In this document: in pieces, positions 12,038 through 23,829 of the stretch
How the letters are laid out: the number at the start of each line of letters is the position of its first letter
Numbering within the stretch: the stretch's first letter is position 1
Assembly (NCBI GenBank): GCA_002189035.1
Contig: CM007992.1
Location: 2,356,001-2,420,000 of the forward strand
Length of the DNA stretch: 64,000 nucleotides
Source: Utricularia gibba
Lineage: Eukaryota > Streptophyta > Magnoliopsida > Lamiales > Lentibulariaceae
Reading direction: 5' to 3'
Notes under the pieces: generated by a model
The model's database searches: none
Told to the model about the DNA's origin: nothing
Seen by the model: only the letters and a program-made list of their open reading frames with translations
Position numbers and translations under genes: made by a program

Positions 12038-12361
12038 TTACTTCTGTCCCTACCTCATAAAAGGTTGGGCATGTTGCCTAAAAACTTTTGCTTCTCCCCG
12101 GTATCAAAGATGCACCATCCATTCCATATATCTAAGTTGAAGGGAAAGATCAAATTCAAATATGCTCATGAGATTCAAGGTAGTGAACCTAAATTATTGC
12201 AGGATGGTTCGTTTAAATTTTGATCAAATTCAGGCTTTGTCTCATCATGTCATTCCCCTGAAGAAGGGACCAAAAATTTGGGTCTTAATTGAATGGCCAA
12301 ACTCCAAGTTAAGACAACGTACTTGGGTAAGTTTTCATACTTTGCATGCTACAGGATTAAA
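12038..12361 (+). pseudogene. Right half of the disrupted gypsy integrase C-terminus
   Basis: Continues the outer gypsy polyprotein broken at 4,221. Translation shows PVSKMHHPFHISKLKGK at about 12,100-12,150, the 'HPVFHVSQLK' motif of plant gypsy polyproteins. After a frame change it shows WVLIEWPNSKLRQRTWV at about 12,278-12,330, matching the 'VLVQWxxxxxEEATWE' chromodomain-like end. The spacing after the left half (LKLSP...) is as expected once the 7.8-kb insertion is removed. It contains frame changes and stops and is long dead. Confidence 0.8.
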
Positions 12362-12892
12362 CTGAGTAACATGTTATGAGTCCTAGGAAGCAAAGAATTA
12401 AGAAGAACTTTGCATCAATGATCAACAAAATGATACAAGAAGAAGTTTGCATCAATGATCAAAAAAATTATACAGGAACACGCAACTATAATTGGGTCCA
12501 ACGATAGATGGAAGTAAATAATAAATGACAAAAGAAACTGTAGTAAGAAAATCATTCCTTGGTATATGCTTCTCTATTCTCCTTCATCTTCTATTTCCCT
12601 TTTTTAGTAGTCCTTCGTCAATTTTCCATCGTTGCTTTTGTTTATTGGTTATTCTTGTTATGGTTGATTTACTCTCATCTATTTTCAATTAAGTTGATCT
12701 GTTTCATTCAAACATCAAATGCTTCAATTTTAAGTAAGTTTTTTTATTGTTGTGACCATGATAAAATCGATCAGAACTGAAGAATGCATGAAATACCTAA
12801 TAAGGAGCAAAATTCCCAATGAGGGGAGGAGTCCCTAAGGGCCATCGCAACAGAAGAAGCACTAACCTATTAAGGGGTGTTGGCATTTGTGA
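12362..12892. other. Spacer with a short tandem duplication
   Basis: No gene is recognised. Bases 12,400-12,478 hold two adjacent diverged copies of a 38-39-bp unit containing 'tttgcatcaatgatcaa'. The open frame at 12,559-12,780 is a hydrophobic low-complexity translation of T-rich DNA with no family signature. Confidence 0.4.
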
Positions 12893-13345
12893 CCTAACAT
12901 TTTGACCCATATCAAAATGACTTGTTCGATATATTTGACCTGAACCGGTACCGATTCCGCATATATGACCCAAAATATTTACAAAATGATATATTTGACC
13001 TGTAAAAAATTTATTGCATGACATATTTGACCCATAAAAAATTCAGTTTTGATACTTTTGACTCATGAAATATTATAACGGGGCATATTTGACCCAACGA
13101 AAAAATTATAAAAGTTTACAACGGAGTCCGTTTGACCCAATAAGTTTACTGTTGGTCCCATGTTTAGTGTTCAGTTGGTATATTCAACCCTATAATTTGG
13201 CATATTTGACCCTTACAATTTAATAATTTGAAAATGTTGACCCTTAAGGTTCGTTAAATCCGCATATTTAACCCATAAAGTGTGACAAATTAACATAATT
13301 AACTCAATAAGTTTATCGAATTGGCATAAATAACCTATAAACTTT
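12893..13345. repeat. Degenerate TTGACC-rich repeat tract
   Basis: A motif close to 'gcatatttgacccataaa' recurs roughly every 25-50 bases, about 12-14 times, decaying towards 'atttaaccca' and 'aataacctata' at the right end. It looks like an old minisatellite with irregular spacing. Each good copy contains TTGACC, the core of the W-box bound by WRKY factors, but the array has no adjacent gene and regulatory use is only a possibility. A 75-aa minus-strand frame at 12,797-13,024 is a by-product. Confidence 0.65.
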
Positions 13346-13564
13346 TTCAAAATTTTAAACAAATTGAATACTTTTTGAAATAAATATTGATCAATAAGTG
13401 CCCTGTAGACATGGGTACAATAGTCAATCCGAATATCCATCGTGTCAACCTACTACGATTCAAACCCGTGATGTCGTTGCAAAGTGAACTTAAAATTATT
13501 ATCAGCATTTTTATACATCAGATTTATTTCTAAACATACGATAACATGAGGTTTACCCTAATAT

Positions 13565-13786
13565 CCAAATCGCCTATAAGGATCGAGCGCTAATAAACCT
13601 CAAGGCCACACGGGCGTGGTTTACGCATAAACCACACCCGTGTGGCCTTGAGGTTTATTAGCGCTCGATCCGAATCACCTTAAGGATTGAGCGCTAATAA
13701 AAAGGCCACACGGGCGTGGTTTATACGTAAACCACGCCCGTGTGGCCTTGAGGTTTATTAGCGCTCGATCCTTATAGGCGATTTGG
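13565..13786. repeat. Large nested palindrome / foldback structure
   Basis: The outer arms 13,565-13,623 and 13,728-13,786 are perfect 59-bp reverse complements. Between them lies a second palindromic arm pair. Bases 13,580-13,623 pair with 13,628-13,671 (44 bp, one mismatch, 4-bp loop), and 13,684-13,723 pairs with 13,728-13,771 with small differences. All arms share the motifs 'atcgagcgctaataaa' and 'ggccacacgggcgtgg'. A further half copy follows at 13,785-13,803. GC content is far above the flanks. It has no coding capacity and could be a foldback/MITE element or a hairpin RNA source. Bases 13,346-13,564 show nothing else. Confidence 0.92.
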
Positions 13787-13803
13787 ATCGAGCGCTAATA
13801 AAC

Positions 13804-14493
13804 TGTGTGGACTTGGGACTGAGAAATGCTTGAAACAAGTCTACGGAAGGACATGATCCTTACACTATCGTATGATGTTTGCATAAGTATAAATAAACAT
13901 ATTATGATTGCTCGTATGATGTTTGTTTAAAAATTTTAAAGAAACAAATATAATGCATAAATCGTGTCAAAGACAAATAAAGAAGTCTACAATCTCATAC
14001 CAACAAATAAGTTCAACGCCTACATTTTTTTGGAACGGTTGCTTACCCGGCCGCTCCTAGATCGACGAGGAATCTCCATCAATTCTGTAAATTCACGAAT
14101 ATCTTCTTCAACGAACTAATTCCGTATCATCTATAGAAACATAATAGTACTTAGTACCTACTAATAAAATAAACAAAGAATTATAAATGATAATAAGTAT
14201 GTAGGAATTAAAATTACTAAATGTATTTTTTTTTAAATTTCTACATATTTACAATTAATATAATATTTGATGATTATAATCATTGTATTCTTATATAATA
14301 AAAAATATGATAAAAACTATTATATTACTTGTATATTATTTTTAAGTATTACATGTTAACATTATTTTAATTAATATATATATTTTTATATAAATTTTAT
14401 TCCCAAAACGGTAACAAATTTTATAATACAATTTTTTTCAATAAAGCGTACTACATATATTGATTTTTCATAAATTCATAAATCTCTCAATGC
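13804..14493. other. AT-rich spacer
   Basis: No gene, RNA or clear repeat is recognised. A short pair of 'cgtatgatgtttg' copies occurs near 13,870 and 13,912. From 14,150 the sequence is very AT-rich. Confidence 0.4.
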
Positions 14494-14576
14494 TCATAAC
14501 TTTCTGTAATTGTAGCTTGACCACATCTGTTTTATATAATCTTTCCAAAACAATCGCATGTATCCATTGCTCTGTT

Positions 14577-14760
14577 GATTATAGTAACAATATTCAACAC
14601 AAGTAAATTCTGCAATATTGGAAGAAAATGATAAGTTTGTTACCAGATTTAGAAGTGATTTCTCTGCTGAACCATCAATTAATAATGTATTACTTGGATT
14701 GTAATGATTTTTGAATGATCTAGCATTATTCCAAATCCACCATAGGTCTTTGAACTTAAT
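14577..14760 (-). repeat. 184-bp duplicated exon segment, copy 1
   Basis: Matches 14,832-15,015 over 184 bases with about four differences, offset 255 bp. It covers the C-terminal exon of the FCP1-like pseudogene. Confidence 0.9.
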
Positions 14761-14831
14761 TGCTCTATAACGCATTGTCATCCCTTTGAGTCATCTCGTA
14801 AGAAAAGGGAAATATTGTATTATTTACGTAT

Positions 14832-15015
14832 GATTATAGTAACAATATTCAACACAAGTAAATTCTGCAATATTGGAAGAAAATGATAAGTTTGTTACCA
14901 AATTTAGAAGCGATTTCTCTGCTGAACCATTAATCAATAATGTATTACTTGGATTGTAATGATTTTTGAATGATCTAGCATTATTCCAAATCCACCATAG
15001 GTCTTTGAACTTAAT
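14832..15015 (-). repeat. 184-bp duplicated exon segment, copy 2
   Basis: Partner of 14,577-14,760. This copy is joined in frame to the upstream CTNT segment and is probably the original exon. The differences include the Asp-to-Asn change in the HAD motif. Confidence 0.9.
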
Positions 15016-15844
15016 GGTGCTGAAGCTCCTATCAATACATCTTCTAGTGTTGGTACATTGACTTATACCCCCAACAAAATACAAGTTCTTTACGACTGCA
15101 ACTTAACAGAATATAGTCAATTATTTTATACACAAGATCATTGCAAAACATTCAAAGTTATAAATGCTTTAATGCAATGACATGTAAAAGTATGAGTATT
15201 GGTGAAACTTACTCTCAATGCGAGGACCAAAATGCAATGTCGAACATTTACATGCACCAATCCAAGAAACCGATGCAGTTTGGTCTTATGTAAACTACAA
15301 TAAGAAAATGAACATCATTAGTATAAATCATTGGGATAATAAAATATATTATACTATTTACCAGCTCGTCATTCAACGATGAAGTCAGGCCATCCCGTTG
15401 GTCGTGCCTTATTCATATACACAACATCTGTTAGCAAACCGTTAATGTTTAAGATGATTAATTTCTTAGGTCTCAAGTTGTCATCCTCTGGAACGAATAT
15501 TGAAAATCTTGATTCGTATTGATAGACAGTTTCCTTCAGCTCCTCAATTTCATACTTGGTTGCTTGAAGCTCTAAATGCATCTAAGCAATATCATTCTCC
15601 TCCATTTGTTGTGAAGTAGATGAATCTACGTTGTTCTCATCATGCGCTCTAAAATATGTCAAATTCTCTTCTTCAACCACTTGCTCTTGAGATTAAGACC
15701 GCATAGTCTTCCTAGAAGTGCCACACCATATACGGAATGAACCTTTGTCAATTACAGTTGATGGTTTGACATCCATCCATCCATCGCATGTCCTTTCCCA
15801 CTATCAATACTTTGAGACATTCTTTATCATACTTATTCAAGAGT

Positions 15845-17879
15845 TGGACACTTTAGGATACAATAACATGAATACAAAAGATTAATTAAAACATTAAATG
15901 ACAAAATATGTAAAGAAAATTTTTACCAAATGGTTTTCCAATATTTGATGTGATCAAAAGCTGTTTAGGTATTTTAATCCTCATGTCTTTTGGTGGAATG
16001 AACCATACGAAACTAGTACACCATTCTCCATAAAAATACTTCAAACCTCTTATGATCTTGATTCTGATTATATCGTAAAATGATTTGTATGAGCAACTCT
16101 TGAACACTTCGCAATACTAAAAAATGCACCCACACTAAGTGGGAATCCTTCATTCTAGCACAATTTCATAAATACAATGATATTATCAATGGAAGCCAAT
16201 GTTAAATGAGATAAAGGAACTTGTACCAAACAAAGCACAAACTCAATGAATAGTTGAATTGATATGCTTTGTGCTAACTATAAAAGCACCGGAGCAAACA
16301 CGAGGTGATGGTTCATCTGAAATTTATTCATCGACTTCCTTATCTACAATAACAAAATTTATCGACACTATATATATTTGTCTGATCTTGTCTCCAATAC
16401 TCATCTATCACATTAATTATCAAAATATTAAAAAACAGATAATAATGAGGAAAAATATTAATAATTAGAAAATTCAAAAAACAAAAGTTTGAAAAAAATC
16501 TTTAAGAATTTAAATAAATCAAATATAAATTATTCAAATCATTTATAATTATTTTAAAAAATAAATCAAATGAAAAAAACATTTATAGTGATTTAAATAT
16601 ATAAAAAATTGAACACTTTATTATTGATTTAAAAAATAAAATTGATAAAAATATAGTAATTTAAAGAATTCAAAAAAATTTTAAAACAATTCCTAGCAAT
16701 ATGAAAACAAGAAAAAACGTTGAATAAAACAGTCAATCATTAATTTTTCAAATCAATAAGATCAAAAAAATATCTATGATAATTAATTACATAATTTAGC
16801 GATCATGAAAACACTAAAAGAAGTTTTCTATGTAGTAAAATTATAAAAAGGAAAAAGAATTTATATACCTTGATTTTGTTGAAACTTATCCTGATATCAA
16901 GAATGAGAAAATGAAAATTATTAGAGTGACGAGAAGAGAAGAGTAGAAGCGTAGAAGAGAAGAAGAGGAGTAGAAGAAGATAAAAAGATGATTAGTAGAA
17001 GAAGAGGAGTTGGTGAAAATTAAATAAGGTAATTTGTATGTATTATTATCATTTATTTTTTTATTTGCATACTGGTAGTTTGCACCCAGTTGGGCGGCAC
17101 TTACCAGGTAGGCAGAGCGTTAGCGGTGCCCCACGGTGGGCGCTGCTTGTTAAGTAGTATGTCAATTCAATAATTTTTTTAAAAAATGAATTATTAGATG
17201 TTTTATAATTCTACTAAATTATGAATTTAATATTAATTTGGTAACACATGTATTTACCAAATTCAGCCCTAAACTCTAATGTATTTTGTAAATAAAAATA
17301 AAAAAGTAAAGTAATCTACAAATTAGAAAAAAAGTTCAAGTAAATTGAAAATAAAAAATTTTGACACATGAAAAATACTAATTCACACATTTTCTTTTGG
17401 TTATATACAATCGACTGTTGATTCACACTTGTTTGTGATGTTTAGTCAATTTGAGCTTGTCTAGGTTGTTGTTTCGCTCTTGTATTAAAACCGAGTGATA
17501 AGTGGAGAGTTTCTAATTTGTTGTGATTGGTGCTCATAGTTTTTATCGATTTGATTTACACATTAAAATTGGTTGCTTCTTTACTTTGTTTTTTTGATGA
17601 TCTTCATCCTGTTAGTGTAAAAATTCACAAAAACTGATATCTGAGCGTTGAATCAAAATTCTTGAAATAACAAGTAAAAGACATGTTATTTCAATCGTTT
17701 TATTGTATTTTGCTTTTTTCTCTTTTTTGCCTTACTATTGTGGCTCTTATGGACTTTGTCTTCAAAGGCTTTGACTTTTCTTGCTGAATATTTCCTTTAC
17801 TAGAGAAAATATGGAGGACGTTGTATCTCTGACTAAATTAAACTCACAATATTATGTCATGTAGAAATCAATCAAATTG
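15845..17879. other. AT-rich spacer with a GC-rich block at 17,061-17,160
   Basis: No gene is recognised. A minus-strand frame at 15,886-16,107 (73 aa) has no known motif. Bases 16,440-16,870 are very AT-rich. Bases 16,925-17,010 form an A/G-rich run. At 17,061-17,160 a GC-rich patch stands out, with 'gggcgctgcttgttaag' near its end. Similar 'gggcgctgct' text occurs in the 37.5-kb array. Nothing is recognisable from 17,161 to 17,879. Confidence 0.4.
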
Positions 17880-18383
17880 TGTGGAATATTTGAACAAAAG
17901 GATTTTTAGCCTGGTAAAAACCCACTGATAAATCAATGGGAAACGTCCAAGGCCTCGGCTTTGTAGCCTCCGAGACTACAATCCACTACAAGAACAATAT
18001 TACACAGTTGCGATTACAAACATGGCTCAAACAGGCCACACAAACATCCAAAGGGATAACCAGAAACTAGACAAATTACAAAGCAGGTTGTCTAATTTTT
18101 GAACAAACAATCGCACTGTCTAAAAACCACCCAAGCTCTCTCCTTCATGCCTTTTATTTCAGCAAGAAGTGCCTGTCATCAGTCTTTTTCTTCAGAGAAA
18201 TTTTTCTTTCTTGAAGTCCTCCATTATCCATGCCGTGTCTTAAACGGCAAATCTCATGCTATCATGATGTTGCACCATCTTCTATTTCTACTTCCTTTCA
18301 TGGGGCCCTTCCTTTGTTGCTTCAGCTTGCATGGGCAGCATTAAACAAAATATGGAGTTCATCAATGTTTAATATGCCCAACA
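17880..18383 (-). repeat. 3' LTR of a copia element
   Basis: Reading on the minus strand, it starts TGTTGGGCATATTAAAC at 18,383 and ends ATTCCACA at 17,880 (about 504 bp). Immediately outside its start, at 18,385-18,396, is a polypurine tract (minus strand CTTGGGGGCCGA), as required before a 3' LTR. Its end contains the usual 'gggtttttaccaggct' segment of plant copia LTRs. The matching 5' LTR is absent, because the element is truncated at about 22,180. Confidence 0.75.
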
Positions 18384-18396
18384 ATCGGCCCCCAAG

Positions 18397-21300
18397 CTGA
18401 AGCATTATCCATTCTTCAGATAACAACAGTAACAAGCCCCGCTCTTTTGGAGCAAGACTTGTACTTGGAGCTAGGAAGAACTTTAGTCAAGAAATATGCA
18501 ACGTTGTCTTCCGTCGTGATTTTGTTCACTCTCACCAAGCCATTACTGATTTTTTCCCGAATCCAGTGAGCAAGAATATCAACATGTTTCACCAAAGAGT
18601 GTAGAACTGTATTCTTACTAAGTGAAATAGCTCCTGTGCTGTCACTAAAAATAATTGTCTTCAGATCAGTTTGCTCCAATTCTTCCATCAAACGATCGAC
18701 CCAGATAGCATCTTTTCCACTTTCAGACAAAGCAACGTATTCCGCCTTTGTTGATGAGAGTACTACCTCCTTTTGAAGCCTAGAGTACCACATTACTGCA
18801 CCACCTCCAAGGATTGAAATTATGCCAGTCGTTGATCTCCTAGTATCTGGGTCACCAGCAAGATCTGCATCTACACAAATTCTTGGTTGCAAGTCACTGT
18901 TTGCAAACTGCAAACTAAGTGATTTAGTCCCTTGTAGATAACGCAACAACCACTTGAGAGCTTCCCAATGATTCTTTCCAGGATGTTTGGTATGTCTGCT
19001 GATGCACCCTATGACAAAAGAAATATCAGGTCTAGCACTTACCATAATATACATTATTGATCCCACAACTGATGCAAACTGATATCCATTCAAATTTTCT
19101 TCTACACAACTTCCAGAATTCAGTTCCAAGTGTGTTGGAAGAGGCGCAATAACAGGCTTGCAGTTTCCCATACCAAATTTTTTCAAGATTTCATCAACGT
19201 AGGCAGTTTGAGACAAAGCCAAAATTCTGGCTGCTCGGTTGCGGATAATATTAATTCCCAGAATTTTCTGCATGGGCCCTAGATCCTTCATATCAAACTT
19301 TCCTTTCAAGTTGCACTTCAATTCATTCACCAACGAATATTCCTTGCTCATTATCAACATCTCATCTACGTAGATGACCAAAGCCACAAAAACACCATTA
19401 TCATATTTTTTCAAGTAGGCACAAACATCAGATTCTGAGCATCAAATTTCTCATTCCAATTTCTAGGGGCCTGTTTCATACCATAAAGGGACCTTTTCAA
19501 TTTGCAGACCACGTGTTCATTCCCTTTTACAACAAATCCTGGAATTTGTTGCATGTAGATCTCTTCTTGCAGGTCTCCGTGTAAGAATGCTGTCTTCACG
19601 TCCATTTGATCCAATTCCATATCAAGAGTGGCTACCAGGGACAGCATAATTTTGACCGTAGAGATCTTCACTATCGGGGCAAAAATTTCTTCATAATCGA
19701 TGCCACGTTTTTGATGAAATCCTTTGACCACCAATCTTGCCTTATACCTGATGGACCCATCTATATTCTTCTTGAGTTTGAAAATCCATCTATTCTCAAG
19801 AACACGTTTTCCAGCTGGCAATTCCACAAACTCATATGTGTCATTCTTGAGGAATGATTGCATTTCATCCTCCATTGCAGCAAACCATTTTTCTTTAACG
19901 TCTGATTTTGAGAACTTCCATCAGACTTTCAGGTTCTCCATTTTCTGTTATCATGAGACAATCATAACAAAATCATCTTCAGAGTATCTCATGGAAGGTA
20001 TCTTCCCACAGGAGCTTCTTCTCATGTTATCAATTTCTGATGCAACATTGTTGGTTCTATTTTCTCCACCAGCTAAAGTTTCAACTAGAGGAATTTACAG
20101 AACATTATCTATTCTTCCAACCTCTTCATTTCTGGGCACTGGCCTTTCATTCTGAACATCTTTGGACAGAGAGTCTAGGCTAATCTGTATTTCTTGATCA
20201 CCATCAGATTTCTTCTCAAGTTCCATTGTCTCGTTCTCCAGAAATTTCACATTTCGAGATCTGATGATTTTATTCCTTTCAGGGACCCATAATTTATATC
20301 CAAATTCTGGATAGCTATAACCCAAGAAAACACAAGGAATGCCATGATCATCCAATTTTTGCCTATGTTCCTTAGGTATCAAAACGTAAGCTTTGCACCT
20401 GAAGATTTGCAGATGTTCATAGCTTGGTTGTTTGCCAGACAAGAGAGCTTCCGGAACTTGATAGTTGATGGCAGTCTTGGGACTCAGATTCGAAAGATAA
20501 CAAGCAGTATAAGGCTTCACCCCAAAATTTTGAGGGTAGTCCAGAGCACTTGAGCATGCTACGAACCTTGTCAAATAGGGTTCTGTTCATTCTTTCAGCA
20601 ACAGGATTATGCTCTGGCGTGCCTGGTTCAGTTTGGATTTTTTTGATCCCTTGTTTGGAGCAAAACTCTTTAAATTCAGTAGAGTAATACTCTCATCCAT
20701 TGTCTGTCCTAAGGCATTTGAGCTTCAATCCTGTTTCACGCTCAACATATGACTGAAACAATTTGAAGCATTCCAATACATCTGACTTTCTTTTGATCAA
20801 GTAAATCCAACTCTTCCTTGTTGCATCATCAATGAATGTAATATAATGATTTTTCCCAGCATGTGTAGCAATGTTGATGGGTCCCCCTACATCGGAGTGG
20901 ATCTCTTCCAATCTCTCTATCCTACGTTCAAAGGATCCTGAAAAGGCTACCTTGTGTTGCTTGCCTACTATGCATGCTTCATATTCCCCTAGCTTATTCA
21001 GGCCATTCTGGATAAGTATTGCAACCTAGATAGACACAGAATCCCTTTCTCAGACAGGTGCCCCGTTCTACGGTGCGAAAGAGACATTTTTTCATTGTTT
21101 TCAATGACAATGCTTATCGAATCATTATCTTCAGAATACACCACTTTCATTTCGGTCCTATAGAGAGTATTCTCAAGTTCCCCTGTGGCTATGACCATTG
21201 ATCCCTTGATCAATTTCCAAGCCCCACCTTTCATGGAATGACCGTATCCTTCTTTGTCCAAGGCATCACATGACATGAGATGATATCGAAGAGATGGAAC

Positions 21301-22180
21301 AAATCTCACTTGTTTCAATACCATGTGATATCCTAAATTGGTTTTCACTTCCAGTTCTCCTATACCCTTAACCTCTGAGGTTCACCAATTTCCCATATTG
21401 ACTGAACCTTGTATTATTTCCCTGTAATTTTTCATGCCAGCTCGGGTAGGAACCGCATGATAAGAGGCTGCAGAATCAACAAACCATTTTCTTTCGACGG
21501 TGTCATCACCTTCCGCAGCCATAAGCACTAGCAGTTCTTCTTCTTCCTTAGCCATCGATATGGAACCAATTGGCTTTTCTCCTTCCTCAGAAGACTTGTT
21601 AGAAAATTCCTTTGATCTTTTGAAATGATAGCAGTTCCTTTTGAGATGTCCTTTCTTACCACAATGATAACAAATCCTACTCTCTCTTCCAGCCTTATTT
21701 TGAATTTTATCCTTGTCTTCATTTTCTTTTGCATTGGTTTGAGGGGCTCTTGAAGTTCCCCTTTGATTCTCCGTCCCTCGACCAGCATATTCAATCACTG
21801 CTAAAACAGGTTATTGCTCACTTTCATTGACTTTTCGTCTCAGGTCTTCTTGAAGTAGTGAATCCAACACTCTCTTCAGTGTCAATTTCCCATGTGTTGA
21901 ATTACTTATAGCAACAACCAAGGTTTGCCACGAGTCTGGAAGTGAATCAAGGAGCATAAGGGCTTGGACTTCTTCATCAAGAGAGATTTCAGCAACTGCC
22001 ATCAGATCAACAATTTCTTTGAATTGAGTTACGTGGGCAACCATTTCAGTTCCATCCTTGAATCTCAACTTTTTCAGCCTCTTTACTAAGTAGAGTTTAT
22101 TTTGGGAAGTGTTTGGCATGAAGAGCTCATTCACACCAACCCAAAGGGTCTTAGCACAGGTGTATTCAGAGAACCTAGAG
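18397..22180 (-). pseudogene. Ty1/copia gag-pol polyprotein pseudogene (5'-truncated)
   Basis: Domains in minus-strand order: gag at 22,134-21,811; zinc knuckle CYHCGKKGHLKRNC at about 21,670; protease DSAASYH at about 21,475; pre-integrase region at 21,348-20,998; integrase with HSDVGG, RTDNG and PVAERMNR (20,911 to about 20,590); reverse transcriptase from 19,875 (KARLVVKGF, DVKTAFLHGDL, SLYGMKQAPR) into 19,414; and RNase H (DADLAGDPDTRRSTTG, SSTKAEYVAL). It resembles the TNT1-94-type polyprotein. The reverse transcriptase site is YVDE, not YVDD. Breaks include a stop after RTDNG, frame changes near 19,411, 19,880-20,095 and 21,360-21,380, and loss of the gag N-terminus with the 5' LTR near 22,180. 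The element is dead. Confidence 0.92.
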
Positions 22181-22189
22181 CAGTAAACA

Positions 22190-23829
22190 GAATCTCAATA
22201 TACACAAATTTTCAAAATAATTTTATGCTAAAGATAAAGATTATTAAATTTAAAAAAATAAACAAAAAAATTGCTTTATACTCAAGGAAATCAAATAATA
22301 TTTTTGCTTTACGTATAATTTAAGAATTTTATTCAATAAATATATGCACTCAAATCCTTTTCAATTTCTTTCAGAAGTTTTTTTTTCCTATGTTTCTTTG
22401 CACAGTTTCTTCTTAATTTTCATAACAAGTTAATCTATTACGAGGGTGGCTTTTTATAGAGAATATAATCCATCACAAGAATTTTTATGGTAAATGATAA
22501 GGTATAAGAAGCACTTGCTCAAATTTCATAAAACATTGTGTATAAAATCAAGAAATTAAAAAATACTCATAATGCATATATAATAAATATAGATCATTAT
22601 TTTTAATTCTAAAATGATTATCAAATGCATTAAACAATTTACTTATAATAGATTGATAGGGTGGTAATGGTGTGGTCAACGAACTTGTTACGTTGACCTG
22701 ATCTTGACTCGTACGTCCATAAAACTTGTCTAATTTGGGTTGGCTTCTCCAGTACGAGTTGACCTGTGGGCATACTATTTTCAAAATAAAACAAATTATC
22801 AAGGTATCATATGATGATGATTTATCGTTAAACAATTATTGGGATCCATAGGTTGGTATCGTTAGAATTAGCAAAATACCTGACATTTATTCATTTGAAA
22901 AATACCTCCATTTTGAACATGATCACAAATTAACATCAAATTATATTTATAATTTTCATAAACATATTAATGTGTTTTATTTATAAAATTCATCATTTAA
23001 AAACAATATATATCATGTATTTCAAATTTCATATTAAAATTTAATGTATAAATACATCCATGTATCTATCTATCTATATTTTAAAATATCTGTACAAAAT
23101 TCAGATTTGTTAATACCATGTTCTTCGCTATTTAATTTAAGATTTGATTCTGTTTTTAATAATATATTTTTTTTACCAATATATACTCTAATATCACAGA
23201 ACCCTCAAGGACTATGGGAGAATCTCGTTTTGACCTCAAACATTTAAGGAGAAATCTTCAATCGGATATCGTTGATAAGATGTATTTGATATAATATGTC
23301 TACGAGGATATGAGGTGTAAGGGTTAGAATAAAATGTGGTGAAAACATGGATTATCACAAGAGGTGAAATAACTCTGATAGTTTTGTTGATTTTATAATC
23401 CTACTAAACAAAAGACAATGCTATAAAGATTACTGAATTGTATTATTTTAGAATAATACCCCTAGAACTTGTGCAAGCTGGTACGTCCTCAAAGTTGAGA
23501 ATTTTATACGAGTGGGCATTTGCAACATCACATTCATGAATTAGATATTGATATGAGGTATTTTAAACATCACTAGAAACTTGGAATATTGTTGATTCAC
23601 TGATGATCTGGTATGTCTTTACGGAGAAGGAATCGAAGGATTATAAGAATGGGGAGATACGTACATTGGAACATCCAACAAATCATCTATTTAGGCAAGG
23701 TCCACTATTGCTGTACTCTATGTCCCTAATCCACTTTTTGTTGTCATAACTTTGCATTTAGCAAGGTTTTTCTAGGGTTTTTCTTGTAATTGTGCCTCAA
23801 TAGCACAATTTTTTGCTTCAAAATTTGTT
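22190..23829. other. AT-rich spacer
   Basis: No gene is recognised. Bases 22,650-22,790 contain repeated 'gttgacctg', 'gactcgtac' and 'acgagttgacc' motifs, in the style of hAT-element subterminal sequences also seen near 41.0 and 41.9 kb. No paired end was found. The rest, including short open frames at 22,548-22,835 and 23,044-23,247, has no signature. Confidence 0.35.

Larger units (their letters stand above)
14494..15581 (-). pseudogene. FCP1-like (HAD-family) CTD phosphatase pseudogene
   Basis: Minus-strand exons resemble plant FCP1-homology/NLI-interacting-factor phosphatases, HAD enzymes that remove phosphate from Ser/Thr. Exon 1 (15,581-15,363) carries KKLIILNINGLLTDVV, the motif I region. 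Exon 2 (15,294-15,213; acceptor ttgtag, donor gtaagt) reads IRPNCIGFLDWCM...FDIAFWSSR. Exon 3 (from 15,095, after acceptor ttgcag, to 14,824) reads SQCTNT...FKDLWWIWNN...NPSNTLLINGS. A second copy of the exon-3 body lies at 14,781-14,494 with LLIDGS. Motif I normally has D-x-N-G, but the first Asp is Asn here. The later D-D pair is D-G in one copy and N-G in the other. A stop lies in exon 2, and another lies just upstream of the first Met. An acidic region may extend upstream to about 15,700. It is non-functional by sequence. Confidence 0.72.

Noticed and set aside
12559-12780. Hydrophobic 73-aa frame as a membrane protein
   Set aside because: T-rich low-complexity DNA, with no homology cue or gene structure.
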